A stretch of DNA of 5,283 nucleotides from Deltaproteobacteria bacterium (GTDB taxonomy: Bacteria > Myxococcota_A > UBA9160 > SMWR01): assembly GCA_029261905.1 (NCBI GenBank), contig JAJDAM010000940.1:1-5283 (forward strand), written 5' to 3'. Positions 1 through 5,283 of the stretch are shown here, piece by piece (the stretch's first letter is position 1; every line of letters begins with the position of its first letter). A program made the translations under genes and the position numbers. The notes under the pieces are model-generated. The model searched no databases, was not told the DNA's origin, and saw only the letters and a program-made list of their open reading frames with translations.

Positions 1-87
1 CGCCTTGGCGCGATAGGCATTCTTCAGATCCGCCTCGCTGACATCCCTCGAGACACCCAGAACTTCGTAAAAATCACGCTTTGCCAA
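1..87 (-). CDS. dnaJ: DnaJ, Hsp40 co-chaperone (5' end only, runs off the left edge)
   Basis: Only the first 29 codons are present. They read MAKRDFYEVLGVSRDVSEAD and then a second helix with NAYRAKA, which matches helices I and II of a J-domain (DFYEVLGV is the hallmark start of DnaJ). The HPD motif, the G/F region, the zinc-binding cysteines and the substrate domain would lie beyond the window edge, so type I versus type III cannot be decided. DnaJ acts in the cytoplasm: it hands unfolded clients to DnaK and stimulates its ATPase. I chose the TTG at 87 over the ATG at 96. The ATG directly abuts the Shine-Dalgarno GAGGA with no spacer, whereas the TTG sits 9 nt after it, and MAKRDFYE is the usual DnaJ N-terminus. 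An in-frame TGA at 102-100 excludes any earlier start. Position directly after dnaK is the classic arrangement. Confidence 0.95.
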   Translation of the reverse strand, partial: MAKRDFYEVLGVSRDVSEADLKNAYRAKA

Positions 88-286
88 TGGCTGCATTCCT
101 CAGAGCGCCCCGAACGGGGAGAGTCGACGGAGAACGGATCGTGCGGGGCACGACCTCCGGGCAGTATCTTCCGGACGATACAATGATAGAGGAAGAGTCC
201 CCAGGCGTTCGGCTGTTCAGTTGGGATTTGATGCTGAAACGGCTCGATGATCGGGAAGGACCGGTCACACCGCAGCGGAGCCCGAT
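88..286 (-). other. dnaK-dnaJ intergenic leader with several short hairpins
   Basis: This 199-nt gap has no convincing gene. Seen directly are perfect inverted repeats: ATCGGG 250-255 with CCCGAT 281-286, starting right after the dnaK stop with a 25-nt loop that contains the palindrome GACCGGTC at 259-266; TCCGG 156-160 with CCGGA 171-175; TCGTGC 139-144 with GCACGA 148-153; and CCCCG 108-112 with CGGGG 115-119. None is followed by a T-run on the minus strand, so I do not call an intrinsic terminator. I infer a structured mRNA spacer that could set the ratio of DnaK to DnaJ through stability, processing or limited access to the dnaJ ribosome binding site. No clear promoter is visible. Confidence 0.4.
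97..101 (-). promoter_or_regulatory. dnaJ ribosome binding site (GAGGA)
   Basis: GAGGA on the minus strand lies 9 nt before the TTG at 87 and 0 nt before the ATG at 96. This spacing is what decides for the TTG start of dnaJ. Confidence 0.7.
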
Positions 287-2122
287 TCAGTCGATCGGCT
301 CTTCGGCGTCTTCGCCTCCGAGTTCTGCGTACAGATCCTCGGTCATCTTGTAGGTGAGAGCCATCAGTTCGTCAACGGCCGCTCGCAGCGTGCTGGTGTC
401 CTCGCCGTCCATCGCGATCCGGGTCTCTTCGAGCTGTTTTTCGACGGTTTCGCGGTCGTCATCCGGGACGGAATCGGCGAATTCCACCAGCGTCCGCTCG
501 GTGGAGTAGACCAGTCCATCGGCCTTGTTGCGCAGATCGATGAATTCGCGCCGCTGCCGGTCTTCTTCTTTGTGGTCTTCGGCTTCGGCGACGAGGTCAT
601 CGATTTCGTTCTCCTTCAGCCCACTCGAAGCGGTCACCTGGAGGGCCTGGGTCTTACCCGTCCCCAGATCCATCGCCGAGACGTTGACCACACCGTCTGC
701 ATCGATGTCGAAGGTCACTTCGATCTGCGGCACACCGCGAGGCGCAGCCGGAATCCCGACCAGTTCGAAACGGCCCAGCGTCTTGTTGTCGCGGGCCAGC
801 TCGCGCTCGCCCTGGACGACGTGAATCCGGACCACACTCTGCGCATCCTCGGTGGTCGAAAAGACCTGGCTGTTGGCGGTCGGAATCGTCGTATTGCGTT
901 CGATGATCGGGGTAGCGACGCCCCCCTGCGTCTCGACACCCAGCGACAGCGGGGTGACGTCGAGCAACAGAACGTTCTCGACCTCACCGTTCATCACGCC
1001 GCCCTGAATCGCCGCGCCGCACGCAACCACTTCATCGGGATTGACGCTCTTGTTCGGCGCTCTTCCGAAGATTTCCTCGACCTTCGCGGCGATCGCGGGC
1101 ATTCGCGTCATGCCGCCGACCAGGATCACTTCGTCGATCTCCCCCTTCGCGACACCCGCGGAACGGATCGCGTCCTCGCAGGGTGCGACCAGGCGCTCGA
1201 TCAGATCCGCGACGAGCTCCTCGAATTCGTCCCGCGTGATCGTCGTGGTCAGGTGCTTGGGCCCATCGTCGTCGGCGGCGATGAATGGCAGGTTGATGTC
1301 GGTCTCGGCCGCAGACGAAAGCTCGTGTTTGGCGCGCTCTGCAGCCTCTTTGATGCGCTGCAGCGCCATATCGTCCTGGTGGAGATCCATCCCGAACTCG
1401 TCTTTGAAATCCGCGATCATCTTTTCGCAGAGAGCTCGGTCGAAGTCCTCTCCGCCCAGGAACGTGTCACCCTGGGTGCTCTTGACCTCGAAAACCCCGT
1501 CAGAGATCTCGAGGATCGAAATATCGAAGGTGCCTCCGCCGAGGTCGAAGATCGCGATTCGACCGTCTTCGCTGTTTCCCATCCCGTAGGCGAGCGCAGC
1601 AGCGGTCGGCTCGTTGATGATGCGGAGCACGTTGAGACCGGCGATCTTTCCCGCATCTTGCGTGGCCTGGCGCTGCGAATCGTCGAAGTAGGCCGGCACC
1701 GTGATCACGGCATCTTCCAGCGGCTCACCGGCGAAATCCGATGCGGTCTCCTTCATCTTGGCGAGCACCATCGCCGAAATTTCTTGCGGTGAATACGTGC
1801 GATCGTTGGCCCGAACCCAGGCGTCGCCGTTTTCGGCCGCCTCGATCGCGAACGGCGCGACGTTGGCGAATGCGGTCACCTCTTCGCTCGAGAACTTCCG
1901 ACCGATCAGCCGCTTGACGGCGAAGATGGTCTGGGTGGGGTTCGTGACCGCCTGCCGCTTCGCGATCTGACCGACGAGCTTTTCGCCCGAGGCGGCGAAG
2001 CCGACGATGGACGGCGTCGTCCGGGCGCCCTCTCCGTTCGCGAGGACTTGCGGTTCGCCGTTGTCGAACAACGCGACACAAGAGTTGGTCGTACCGAGAT
2101 CGATGCCGATGACCTTGCCCAC
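287..2122 (-). CDS. dnaK: DnaK, Hsp70 molecular chaperone
   Basis: Complete 611-residue cytoplasmic Hsp70 that binds exposed hydrophobic peptides under ATP control, working with DnaJ and GrpE. The ATPase domain covers about residues 1-383: phosphate-1 motif IDLGTTNS (7-14), catalytic lysine K70 in AVKRLIGR, INEPTAAALAYG with E171, phosphate-2 motif DLGGGTFD (193-200) with T198 matching E. coli T199, and adenosine motif VILVGGMTRMP (332-342). The interdomain linker VLLLDVTPLSLG is at 384-395. The beta-sandwich substrate domain runs to about 507 and the helical lid to about 600. The N-terminal half carries the extra segment typical of Gram-negative DnaK. The tail after the lid is short (ends GGEDAEEPID) compared with about 34 residues in E. 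coli, and lacks an EEVKDKK-like end. The start is GTG at 2122: an in-frame TAA at 2131-2129 rules out an earlier one, and GAGGGGG at 2140-2134 is the likely ribosome binding site, 11 nt away. grpE ends 35 nt upstream. Confidence 0.99.
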   Translation of the reverse strand: MGKVIGIDLGTTNSCVALFDNGEPQVLANGEGARTTPSIVGFAASGEKLVGQIAKRQAVTNPTQTIFAVKRLIGRKFSSEEVTAFANVAPFAIEAAENGDAWVRANDRTYSPQEISAMVLAKMKETASDFAGEPLEDAVITVPAYFDDSQRQATQDAGKIAGLNVLRIINEPTAAALAYGMGNSEDGRIAIFDLGGGTFDISILEISDGVFEVKSTQGDTFLGGEDFDRALCEKMIADFKDEFGMDLHQDDMALQRIKEAAERAKHELSSAAETDINLPFIAADDDGPKHLTTTITRDEFEELVADLIERLVAPCEDAIRSAGVAKGEIDEVILVGGMTRMPAIAAKVEEIFGRAPNKSVNPDEVVACGAAIQGGVMNGEVENVLLLDVTPLSLGVETQGGVATPIIERNTTIPTANSQVFSTTEDAQSVVRIHVVQGERELARDNKTLGRFELVGIPAAPRGVPQIEVTFDIDADGVVNVSAMDLGTGKTQALQVTASSGLKENEIDDLVAEAEDHKEEDRQRREFIDLRNKADGLVYSTERTLVEFADSVPDDDRETVEKQLEETRIAMDGEDTSTLRAAVDELMALTYKMTEDLYAELGGEDAEEPID

Positions 2123-2133
2123 TGCGGATTATG

Positions 2134-2140
2134 CCCCCTC
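2134..2140 (-). promoter_or_regulatory. dnaK ribosome binding site (GAGGGGG)
   Basis: This G-rich, Shine-Dalgarno-like run lies 11 nt before the GTG start of dnaK, inside the 35-nt grpE-dnaK spacer. With the in-frame TAA at 2131-2129 it supports GTG 2122 as the start. The spacing is slightly long. Confidence 0.55.
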
Positions 2141-2157
2141 GGTTGGAGGCGTTCCGG

Positions 2158-2946
2158 CTAGCCGGCTCCGCCCCCGTCGACCTCGTTGTTCTCCGGCTTG
2201 CGTGCCACTACGACTCGAGTAGGTCGTAGCAACCGCCCGCGAAGCTGATACCCCTTTTGCAGCACGTCGATCACGGTGTTTGGAGCCACGGAGCCATCCG
2301 GCACTTGTGCCATGGCCTCGTGAAGTGCCGGATCGAACACACCTCCCATTGCCTCTATTTCACTTACGTTGTGCCTTTCGAGAATCGCGTGCAGTTCTCG
2401 CTGCAGCAGTGCTACGCCCTGCAGAAGGCTCTCCAAGTCCCCGCCATCGCTCTGCTGCGTGTGCTCTATCGCACGATCCAGGTTATCGACAGTCGAAAGC
2501 AGATCCTTGACGAGATTCTCGTGGCCGTATTGCTGCAACTCCTGGCGCTCCCTCAGCGCGCGCCGGCGAAAGTTCTCGAAATCGGCCTGTAGACGCAGCT
2601 GCTTGTCCTGGGATTGGATGAGTTCCTCACGCAGCCGCTCCAGCTCTTCATCGATGAACTCGCCCTCTACGGATTGAGTCAACAGCAGCTCGCCCGTTTC
2701 TTCTTCGGACGCCTTGGCATTGCCATCGCTCTGAGCCCCGCGCTCCAGCTCGGCATCGATGTCGACATCCATATCGGTTTCGATGTGGGCCGCGCGCGCC
2801 GTGGCGTCGACGGAATCGACGGCATCGCGAAGGGCGGCTTCGAGTTCCGGATCGATGGCGAGCGTGTGCCCGGCCTCCGAATCACTCGATCCGCTCTTGA
2901 TCGGGACGGACTTGGGACCTTTGTGACTCAAACCAGCCCCTCGCAT
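2158..2946 (-). CDS. grpE: GrpE, nucleotide exchange factor for DnaK
   Basis: Complete 262-residue protein. GrpE is a cytoplasmic dimer that opens the DnaK nucleotide cleft to release ADP, and so client. Residues about 97-165 form the charged long helix/coiled coil (EELERLREEL, then LRLQADFENFRRRALRERQE). The C-terminal beta domain holds the family signature in two parts: FDPALHEAM (204-212) and GYQLRGRLLRPTRVVV (232-247). The family is usually near 200 residues. The excess here is an N-terminal acidic, Ser/Asp/Glu-rich segment of roughly 95 residues, probably disordered. The ATG at 2946 is supported by AAAGGA at 2959-2954, 7 nt upstream. hrcA ends 243 nt upstream, and dnaK starts 35 nt downstream, so grpE and dnaK are probably co-transcribed. 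The 5' coding part contains one copy of the TCAYTCGA motif (2882-2889). Confidence 0.97.
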   Translation of the reverse strand: MRGAGLSHKGPKSVPIKSGSSDSEAGHTLAIDPELEAALRDAVDSVDATARAAHIETDMDVDIDAELERGAQSDGNAKASEEETGELLLTQSVEGEFIDEELERLREELIQSQDKQLRLQADFENFRRRALRERQELQQYGHENLVKDLLSTVDNLDRAIEHTQQSDGGDLESLLQGVALLQRELHAILERHNVSEIEAMGGVFDPALHEAMAQVPDGSVAPNTVIDVLQKGYQLRGRLLRPTRVVVARKPENNEVDGGGAG

Positions 2947-3012
2947 CCCGGTTTCCTTTGACGATCACTCACTGTGTAGAACTCCTGCGACTCGATCGAT
3001 ATCCATCGGACG

Positions 3013-3140
3013 TCACTCGATTTTCATCAAGCTCAAACCACTTCATTCGACGACAGTTGTGGGTTGCCAGGCTCACTCGACGATTCACTCGATGATTTTC
3101 TCGGGTCTTTGATCGACCCTCTTCTCGACTCTTCATTCGA
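3013..3140. repeat. Cluster of TCAYTCGA 8-bp direct repeats in the hrcA-grpE gap
   Basis: On the plus strand TCACTCGA or TCATTCGA occurs at 3013, 3043, 3073, 3085 and 3133 (start positions), all in the same orientation, with a further copy at 2882 inside grpE. Starts 3013, 3043, 3073 and 3133 share an exact 30-bp register. The 10-mer CTTCATTCGA is repeated exactly at 3041-3050 and 3131-3140. The sequence between motifs does not align, so this is a spaced motif and not a simple tandem duplication. The copies read TCGARTGA in the direction of transcription, 150-200 nt upstream of the grpE start. A protein-binding array is possible; a decayed repeat is equally possible. No gene is seen in the gap 2947-3189. 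Confidence 0.6.
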
Positions 3141-3144
3141 CAGT

Positions 3145-3209
3145 ATCAGTCACTCTTCAGTCAACCTTCAGTCAACCTTCAGTCAACCTTCAGTCAACTA
3201 CAGTCGAAA
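3145..3209. repeat. 11-bp tandem repeat TTCAGTCAACC across the hrcA stop codon
   Basis: Three perfect copies lie at 3156-3166, 3167-3177 and 3178-3188. A 10/11 copy follows at 3189-3199. A decayed 8/11 copy is in register at 3145-3155, and a 7/11 remnant at 3199-3209 is out of register by one base. On the minus strand the unit is GGTTGACTGAA. The hrcA stop TGA (3192-3190) and its last two codons lie inside the fourth copy. Each unit holds two TGA triplets in different frames, and the 11-bp length shifts frame each time, so the array closes all minus-strand frames. A unit size that is not a multiple of 3 and decayed edges fit slipped-strand expansion. Confidence 0.9.
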
Positions 3210-4284
3210 AACGGTCGGTCATCATTTGAGAGAAGAAATCGACCAGCGGGATGACGCGGCCGTAGTCCATCCGAGCCGGGCCAATCACACCCACGACACC
3301 CTGCGGTGCGTCGGTCGATCCGTAGCGAGTCGCTACCAGCGCGCATCGTCGGAGCCGCGGCTCATCGACTTCGTCGCCGAACGCGACGCGCACACCGGTG
3401 GTTTCGAGCATCCGTTCGAGAATCTCGAGCAGGCGCTCTTTGGTTTCGAGGGTGCTGAACAGGTCGCGGATTCGCTGTGGGTCGTGAAATTCAGGCTGTT
3501 CGAGCAGAGCGAGTCGCGTCTCGATGATCAGATCGACATCTTCATCGCTCGCGGCGACCGCGCGGCGTCCCAATTCGATCGCACGTGCGAGCAGCGCATT
3601 GGCCCGCGAACGCAACGCCTCGGCCTCGGCGATGAGGCTCGCTCGGGCGTCGACCAGTGTGCGGCCGGCGACCCGCTCGGTGAGCATCGCTCCGATCCGA
3701 TCGAGTTCCGGCTGATCCCATTCGCCTTCATCGGGGATGACGCGGCGGTGGGGCGTGCCCGACTGCGACACCAACACGACGAGCACCCGCTCGGTCGAAA
3801 GCCGAACCAGGTTCACCTGCCGCAAGACCACCTTCTCTACATTGGGTGACACGACGAAACCCAGCTGGTGGGTGCACTCGGACAGCAGTTGGGACGCGAC
3901 GTTGACCAACGAGTCCGTCTCGGCGCCTTCCATGCTGACGGCGATCGAGCGCATCTCGTAGGTACCCAGCTTGCGGCGATCGCCCCGTTCGCTCTCGAGC
4001 AGTTGATCGACGAAAAAACGCAGTCCGCGCTCGGTCGGGATGCGACCCGAAGACGAATACGGCTTCTCGACCAGGCCGAGTCCGGACAGCTCGGACAAGA
4101 TCGCGCGGACACTGGCCGATGACAGCTTCATCGGCAGCACGTGACACAGGCTCTCGGATCCGATCGGCTGGGCCTCGCCGACGTACGCGTTCACCATCGT
4201 ACGCAGCACCATCGCCTGCCGATCGCTCAAACGGTCCGATGTACCCGGTTTGTCCTGCCCGGATTCGGGCTGGCCAGCTGACAC
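3190..4284 (-). CDS. hrcA: HrcA, heat-inducible transcription repressor
   Basis: A 364-residue product from the chosen start; the family is usually about 340-350. HrcA binds the CIRCE operator as a dimer and represses groE and dnaK operons, with GroEL tuning its activity. The N-terminal winged helix is at about 19-92: LSDRQAMVLRTMVNAY, then SSASVRAILSELSGLGLVEK and the wing SSSGRIPTERG. A GAF-like middle domain follows. The C-terminus carries the family motif GVVGVIGPARMDYGRVIPLV (329-348). I chose GTG at 4284 because GGGGG at 4295-4291 sits 6 nt upstream and the helix-turn-helix begins soon after, leaving about 18 extra residues. The frame stays open to a GTG at 4455, but that stretch is Pro/Gly-rich, unlike HrcA and probably untranslated. 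The last codons and stop lie in the 11-bp tandem repeat. No CIRCE (TTAGCACTC-N9-GAGTGCTAA) is seen next to the gene. Confidence 0.95.
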   Translation of the reverse strand: MSAGQPESGQDKPGTSDRLSDRQAMVLRTMVNAYVGEAQPIGSESLCHVLPMKLSSASVRAILSELSGLGLVEKPYSSSGRIPTERGLRFFVDQLLESERGDRRKLGTYEMRSIAVSMEGAETDSLVNVASQLLSECTHQLGFVVSPNVEKVVLRQVNLVRLSTERVLVVLVSQSGTPHRRVIPDEGEWDQPELDRIGAMLTERVAGRTLVDARASLIAEAEALRSRANALLARAIELGRRAVAASDEDVDLIIETRLALLEQPEFHDPQRIRDLFSTLETKERLLEILERMLETTGVRVAFGDEVDEPRLRRCALVATRYGSTDAPQGVVGVIGPARMDYGRVIPLVDFFSQMMTDRFSTVVD

Positions 4285-4290
4285 GCAATG

Positions 4291-4295
4291 CCCCC
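4291..4295 (-). promoter_or_regulatory. hrcA ribosome binding site (GGGGG)
   Basis: A G-run that can pair with the 16S tail through one G-U lies 6 nt before GTG 4284. No better site precedes the alternative in-frame starts (GTG 4455, ATG 4371, TTG within the codons for DRLSD), which favours 4284. Confidence 0.5.
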
Positions 4296-4307
4296 AGAAA
4301 AATTTGG

Positions 4308-4345
4308 CTCCAATCGGACCGCTCACCCGGCCGCCACGGTTGGAG
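4308..4345. promoter_or_regulatory. Inverted repeat before hrcA, candidate operator or leader hairpin
   Basis: On the plus strand CTCCAATCG (4308-4316) and CGGTTGGAG (4337-4345) are complementary at 8 of 9 positions, with a 20-nt GC-rich spacer. The element ends 24 nt before the hrcA start codon. It differs from CIRCE in sequence and has a 20-nt rather than 9-nt spacer. Its position suits an autoregulatory operator or a 5'-UTR stem. That role is inferred; only the symmetry is seen. No convincing -35/-10 pair was found beside it. Confidence 0.35.
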
Positions 4346-4393
4346 TATGACCCAAATAGAGTAGCCCGCATATCGCTACCCGCAGCGCAAGAA

Positions 4394-4408
4394 CCGCCCG
4401 CAGGGCGG
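4394..4408 (-). terminator. GC-rich hairpin downstream of hemW, possible weak terminator
   Basis: CCGCCC (4394-4399) and GGGCGG (4403-4408) form a perfect 6-bp stem with a 3-nt loop, about 110 nt after the hemW stop. In the minus direction it is followed by TTCTTGCG, a poor T-tract, so intrinsic termination would be weak. It could separate hemW from hrcA transcription or simply be a chance GC hairpin. Confidence 0.3.
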
Positions 4409-4521
4409 GATGTGGCATTTTGAAGTGGTGGAGGAAATTGCGCCGGAAATGGCACAGAACATTCGCGTGGCGATCGACGAGTGACCCCGCTCGATGGCCC
4501 CGAATCAGCGGCGATGATCGG

Positions 4522-5283
4522 TCAGGCGACGAATTCGGCGAAGACCGTGTCGGCCAACGTGCGGCCGCGATCCGTCAGGCGCAGACTTCCAGTCTCCGAT
4601 TCTTCGAGTAGACCGAGCGCGACAAGCTTCTTGATATTCGCGCCAAAAAACTCCCGCGGGGGCCTCCCGAATTCGTTTTCGAATTGCGCTGCATCGAGCC
4701 CCGGGGCCCCGCGCAGCGCCAGAAAGACCGCCTCGCCGCGTGCGGTCGGAGCATCGAATACCTCATCCGGGCCGACTGCAGCGGATCGACCCGACTCGAC
4801 GTGTTCGAGGTAAGTGGTCAGATTTCGCGTGTTGCTGCGCCGTCGACCCCACGGCGCGCCCGAATCGGGCGGAAGCGTCGAAAAGGCACCCATCCCGATC
4901 CCGAACACAGGGAGCCGTTCCCAATAGCGGCGGTTGTGAACGGCTTCGAAACCCGGCCGCGCGTAGTTCGAGATTTCGTAGCGTCCCAGGCCCGCGGCTC
5001 TCGAGCGGGACTCGATTTGCGCCATCATCGTCAGGCTGTGGTCCTCGGACGGCAAGTCTAGCTGCCCGCGCGAGTGCGCCAGTGCAAAGGGCGTCTCCGG
5101 TTCGATCGTGAGCTCATAGGTCGAGAGGTGTTCGGGGGCGAAATCGAGCGCTCGCGTGAGGTCGCGATCGAGGGTCGACTCGGTCTGGCCCGGGCCTGCG
5201 AAGATCAGATCGATCGAAAGGTTGTCGAAGCCCGCCGTGCGACACGCCTCGAGGGTCGCAACGGCCGCTTCGGCGCGGTGGGC
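4522..5283 (-). CDS. hemW: HemW, heme chaperone of the HemN-like radical SAM family (C-terminal 253 residues)
   Basis: The gene enters from the right edge, so its 5' part, including the CxxxCxxC iron-sulfur motif, is missing. The visible 253 residues show the second half of the radical SAM barrel (FDNLSIDLIFAGPGQTESTL at 19-38, then EHLSTYELTIEPETPF at 51-66). The family block YEISNYARPG (102-111) comes next, with HNRRYW and FGIGMGAFS at about 117-135. The C-terminal HemN_C winged-helix domain follows, ending LRLTDRGRTLADTVFAEFVA. Proteins of this type were long annotated as oxygen-independent coproporphyrinogen III oxidase. The HemW subgroup instead binds heme and delivers it to respiratory enzymes; the lineage and the position before hrcA favour HemW. 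The reading frame is open through 5283, so a start inside the window (for example TTG 5055) would be artificial. The stop TGA is at 4524-4522, and hrcA begins 237 nt downstream. Confidence 0.93.
   Translation of the reverse strand, partial: AHRAEAAVATLEACRTAGFDNLSIDLIFAGPGQTESTLDRDLTRALDFAPEHLSTYELTIEPETPFALAHSRGQLDLPSEDHSLTMMAQIESRSRAAGLGRYEISNYARPGFEAVHNRRYWERLPVFGIGMGAFSTLPPDSGAPWGRRRSNTRNLTTYLEHVESGRSAAVGPDEVFDAPTARGEAVFLALRGAPGLDAAQFENEFGRPPREFFGANIKKLVALGLLEESETGSLRLTDRGRTLADTVFAEFVA

Noticed and set aside
74..268. A 64-codon minus-strand frame between dnaK and dnaJ
   Set aside because: It is Ser/Arg-rich, overlaps the dnaJ start in another frame, and has no family signature. It looks like chance.
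572..1792. A 406-codon open frame on the plus strand opposite dnaK
   Set aside because: Long antisense frames opposite Hsp70 genes are a known consequence of their codon bias. Similar frames have been misannotated as NAD-specific glutamate dehydrogenase. The sequence shows no independent domain, and the minus-strand DnaK is unmistakable.
2614..2961. A plus-strand frame of 115 codons opposite the grpE 5' half
   Set aside because: It is a shadow of the acidic GrpE N-terminus, with no motif and no supported start.
3003..3031. Sigma-32-like promoter before grpE (minus strand CTTGATG-N14-TCCGATGG)
   Set aside because: About 5/7 match at -35 (CTTGAAA) but poor at -10 (CCCCATNT). Too weak to call without transcript mapping.
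3103..3119. GGGTC / GACCC hairpin in the hrcA-grpE gap as a terminator
   Set aside because: Only a 5-bp stem with a 7-nt loop and no T-run after it in the direction of transcription.
3064..3849. A 261-codon plus-strand frame opposite hrcA, starting in the hrcA-grpE gap
   Set aside because: Its first 42 codons come from the TCGA-rich and tandem repeats (a low-complexity LDDSLDD-like stretch), and the rest mirrors hrcA. It has a TTG start, no clear ribosome binding site and no recognisable domain.
4361..4379. GTAGC-N9-GCTAC inverted repeat before hrcA, with the CIRCE spacer length
   Set aside because: Only 5-bp arms, unlike the CIRCE arm TTAGCACTC, and the symmetry does not extend. The 9-nt spacing is probably coincidence.
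4285..4455. In-frame extension of hrcA to GTG 4455 (57 extra residues)
   Set aside because: The extension is Pro/Gly/Ser-rich with no HrcA similarity, crosses a GC hairpin and the inverted repeat, and has no convincing ribosome binding site.

Overview
The window is one stretch of a chaperone / heat-shock locus read entirely from the minus strand. In transcription order (right to left) it carries the 3' part of hemW (heme chaperone, HemN-like radical SAM family), a complete hrcA (heat-inducible repressor), a complete grpE (nucleotide exchange factor), a complete dnaK (Hsp70) and the first 29 codons of dnaJ (J-domain co-chaperone). The DNA is GC-rich, by eye around 60%. The order hemW-hrcA-grpE-dnaK-dnaJ is well known in Bacillota and also occurs in several Gram-negative lineages. 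This DnaK has the longer Gram-negative-type ATPase domain. I therefore infer a Gram-negative bacterium with an HrcA-type heat-shock locus, for example a deltaproteobacterial-grade lineage such as Myxococcota or Desulfobacterota. The sequence alone does not settle the taxon.

Layout: hemW ends at 4522. A 237-nt gap follows, holding a GC-rich hairpin, a 9-nt-arm inverted repeat and a G-rich ribosome binding site, and leads into hrcA (4284 to 3190). A 243-nt gap separates hrcA from grpE (2946 to 2158). It is unusual: an 11-bp tandem repeat runs over the hrcA stop codon, and an 8-bp motif TCAYTCGA recurs, partly on a 30-bp spacing. grpE and dnaK (2122 to 287) are only 35 nt apart and probably co-transcribed. 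A 199-nt gap with several short hairpins precedes dnaJ (87 to beyond position 1).

Functionally, DnaK, DnaJ and GrpE form the ATP-driven Hsp70 cycle: DnaJ delivers substrate and stimulates ATP hydrolysis, and GrpE releases ADP. HrcA normally represses such operons by binding the CIRCE inverted repeat. No CIRCE is visible here, so the operator either lies upstream of this window or has diverged; the inverted repeat just before hrcA is the best local candidate. HemW is a common neighbour and is not part of the chaperone cycle.

The genes are ordinary and intact. I found no new multi-gene system. The points worth a second look are the two repeat families between hrcA and grpE, the inverted repeat before hrcA, the structured dnaJ leader and the non-ATG starts of hrcA, dnaK and dnaJ. 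Long plus-strand open frames opposite dnaK, hrcA and grpE are judged to be shadows.
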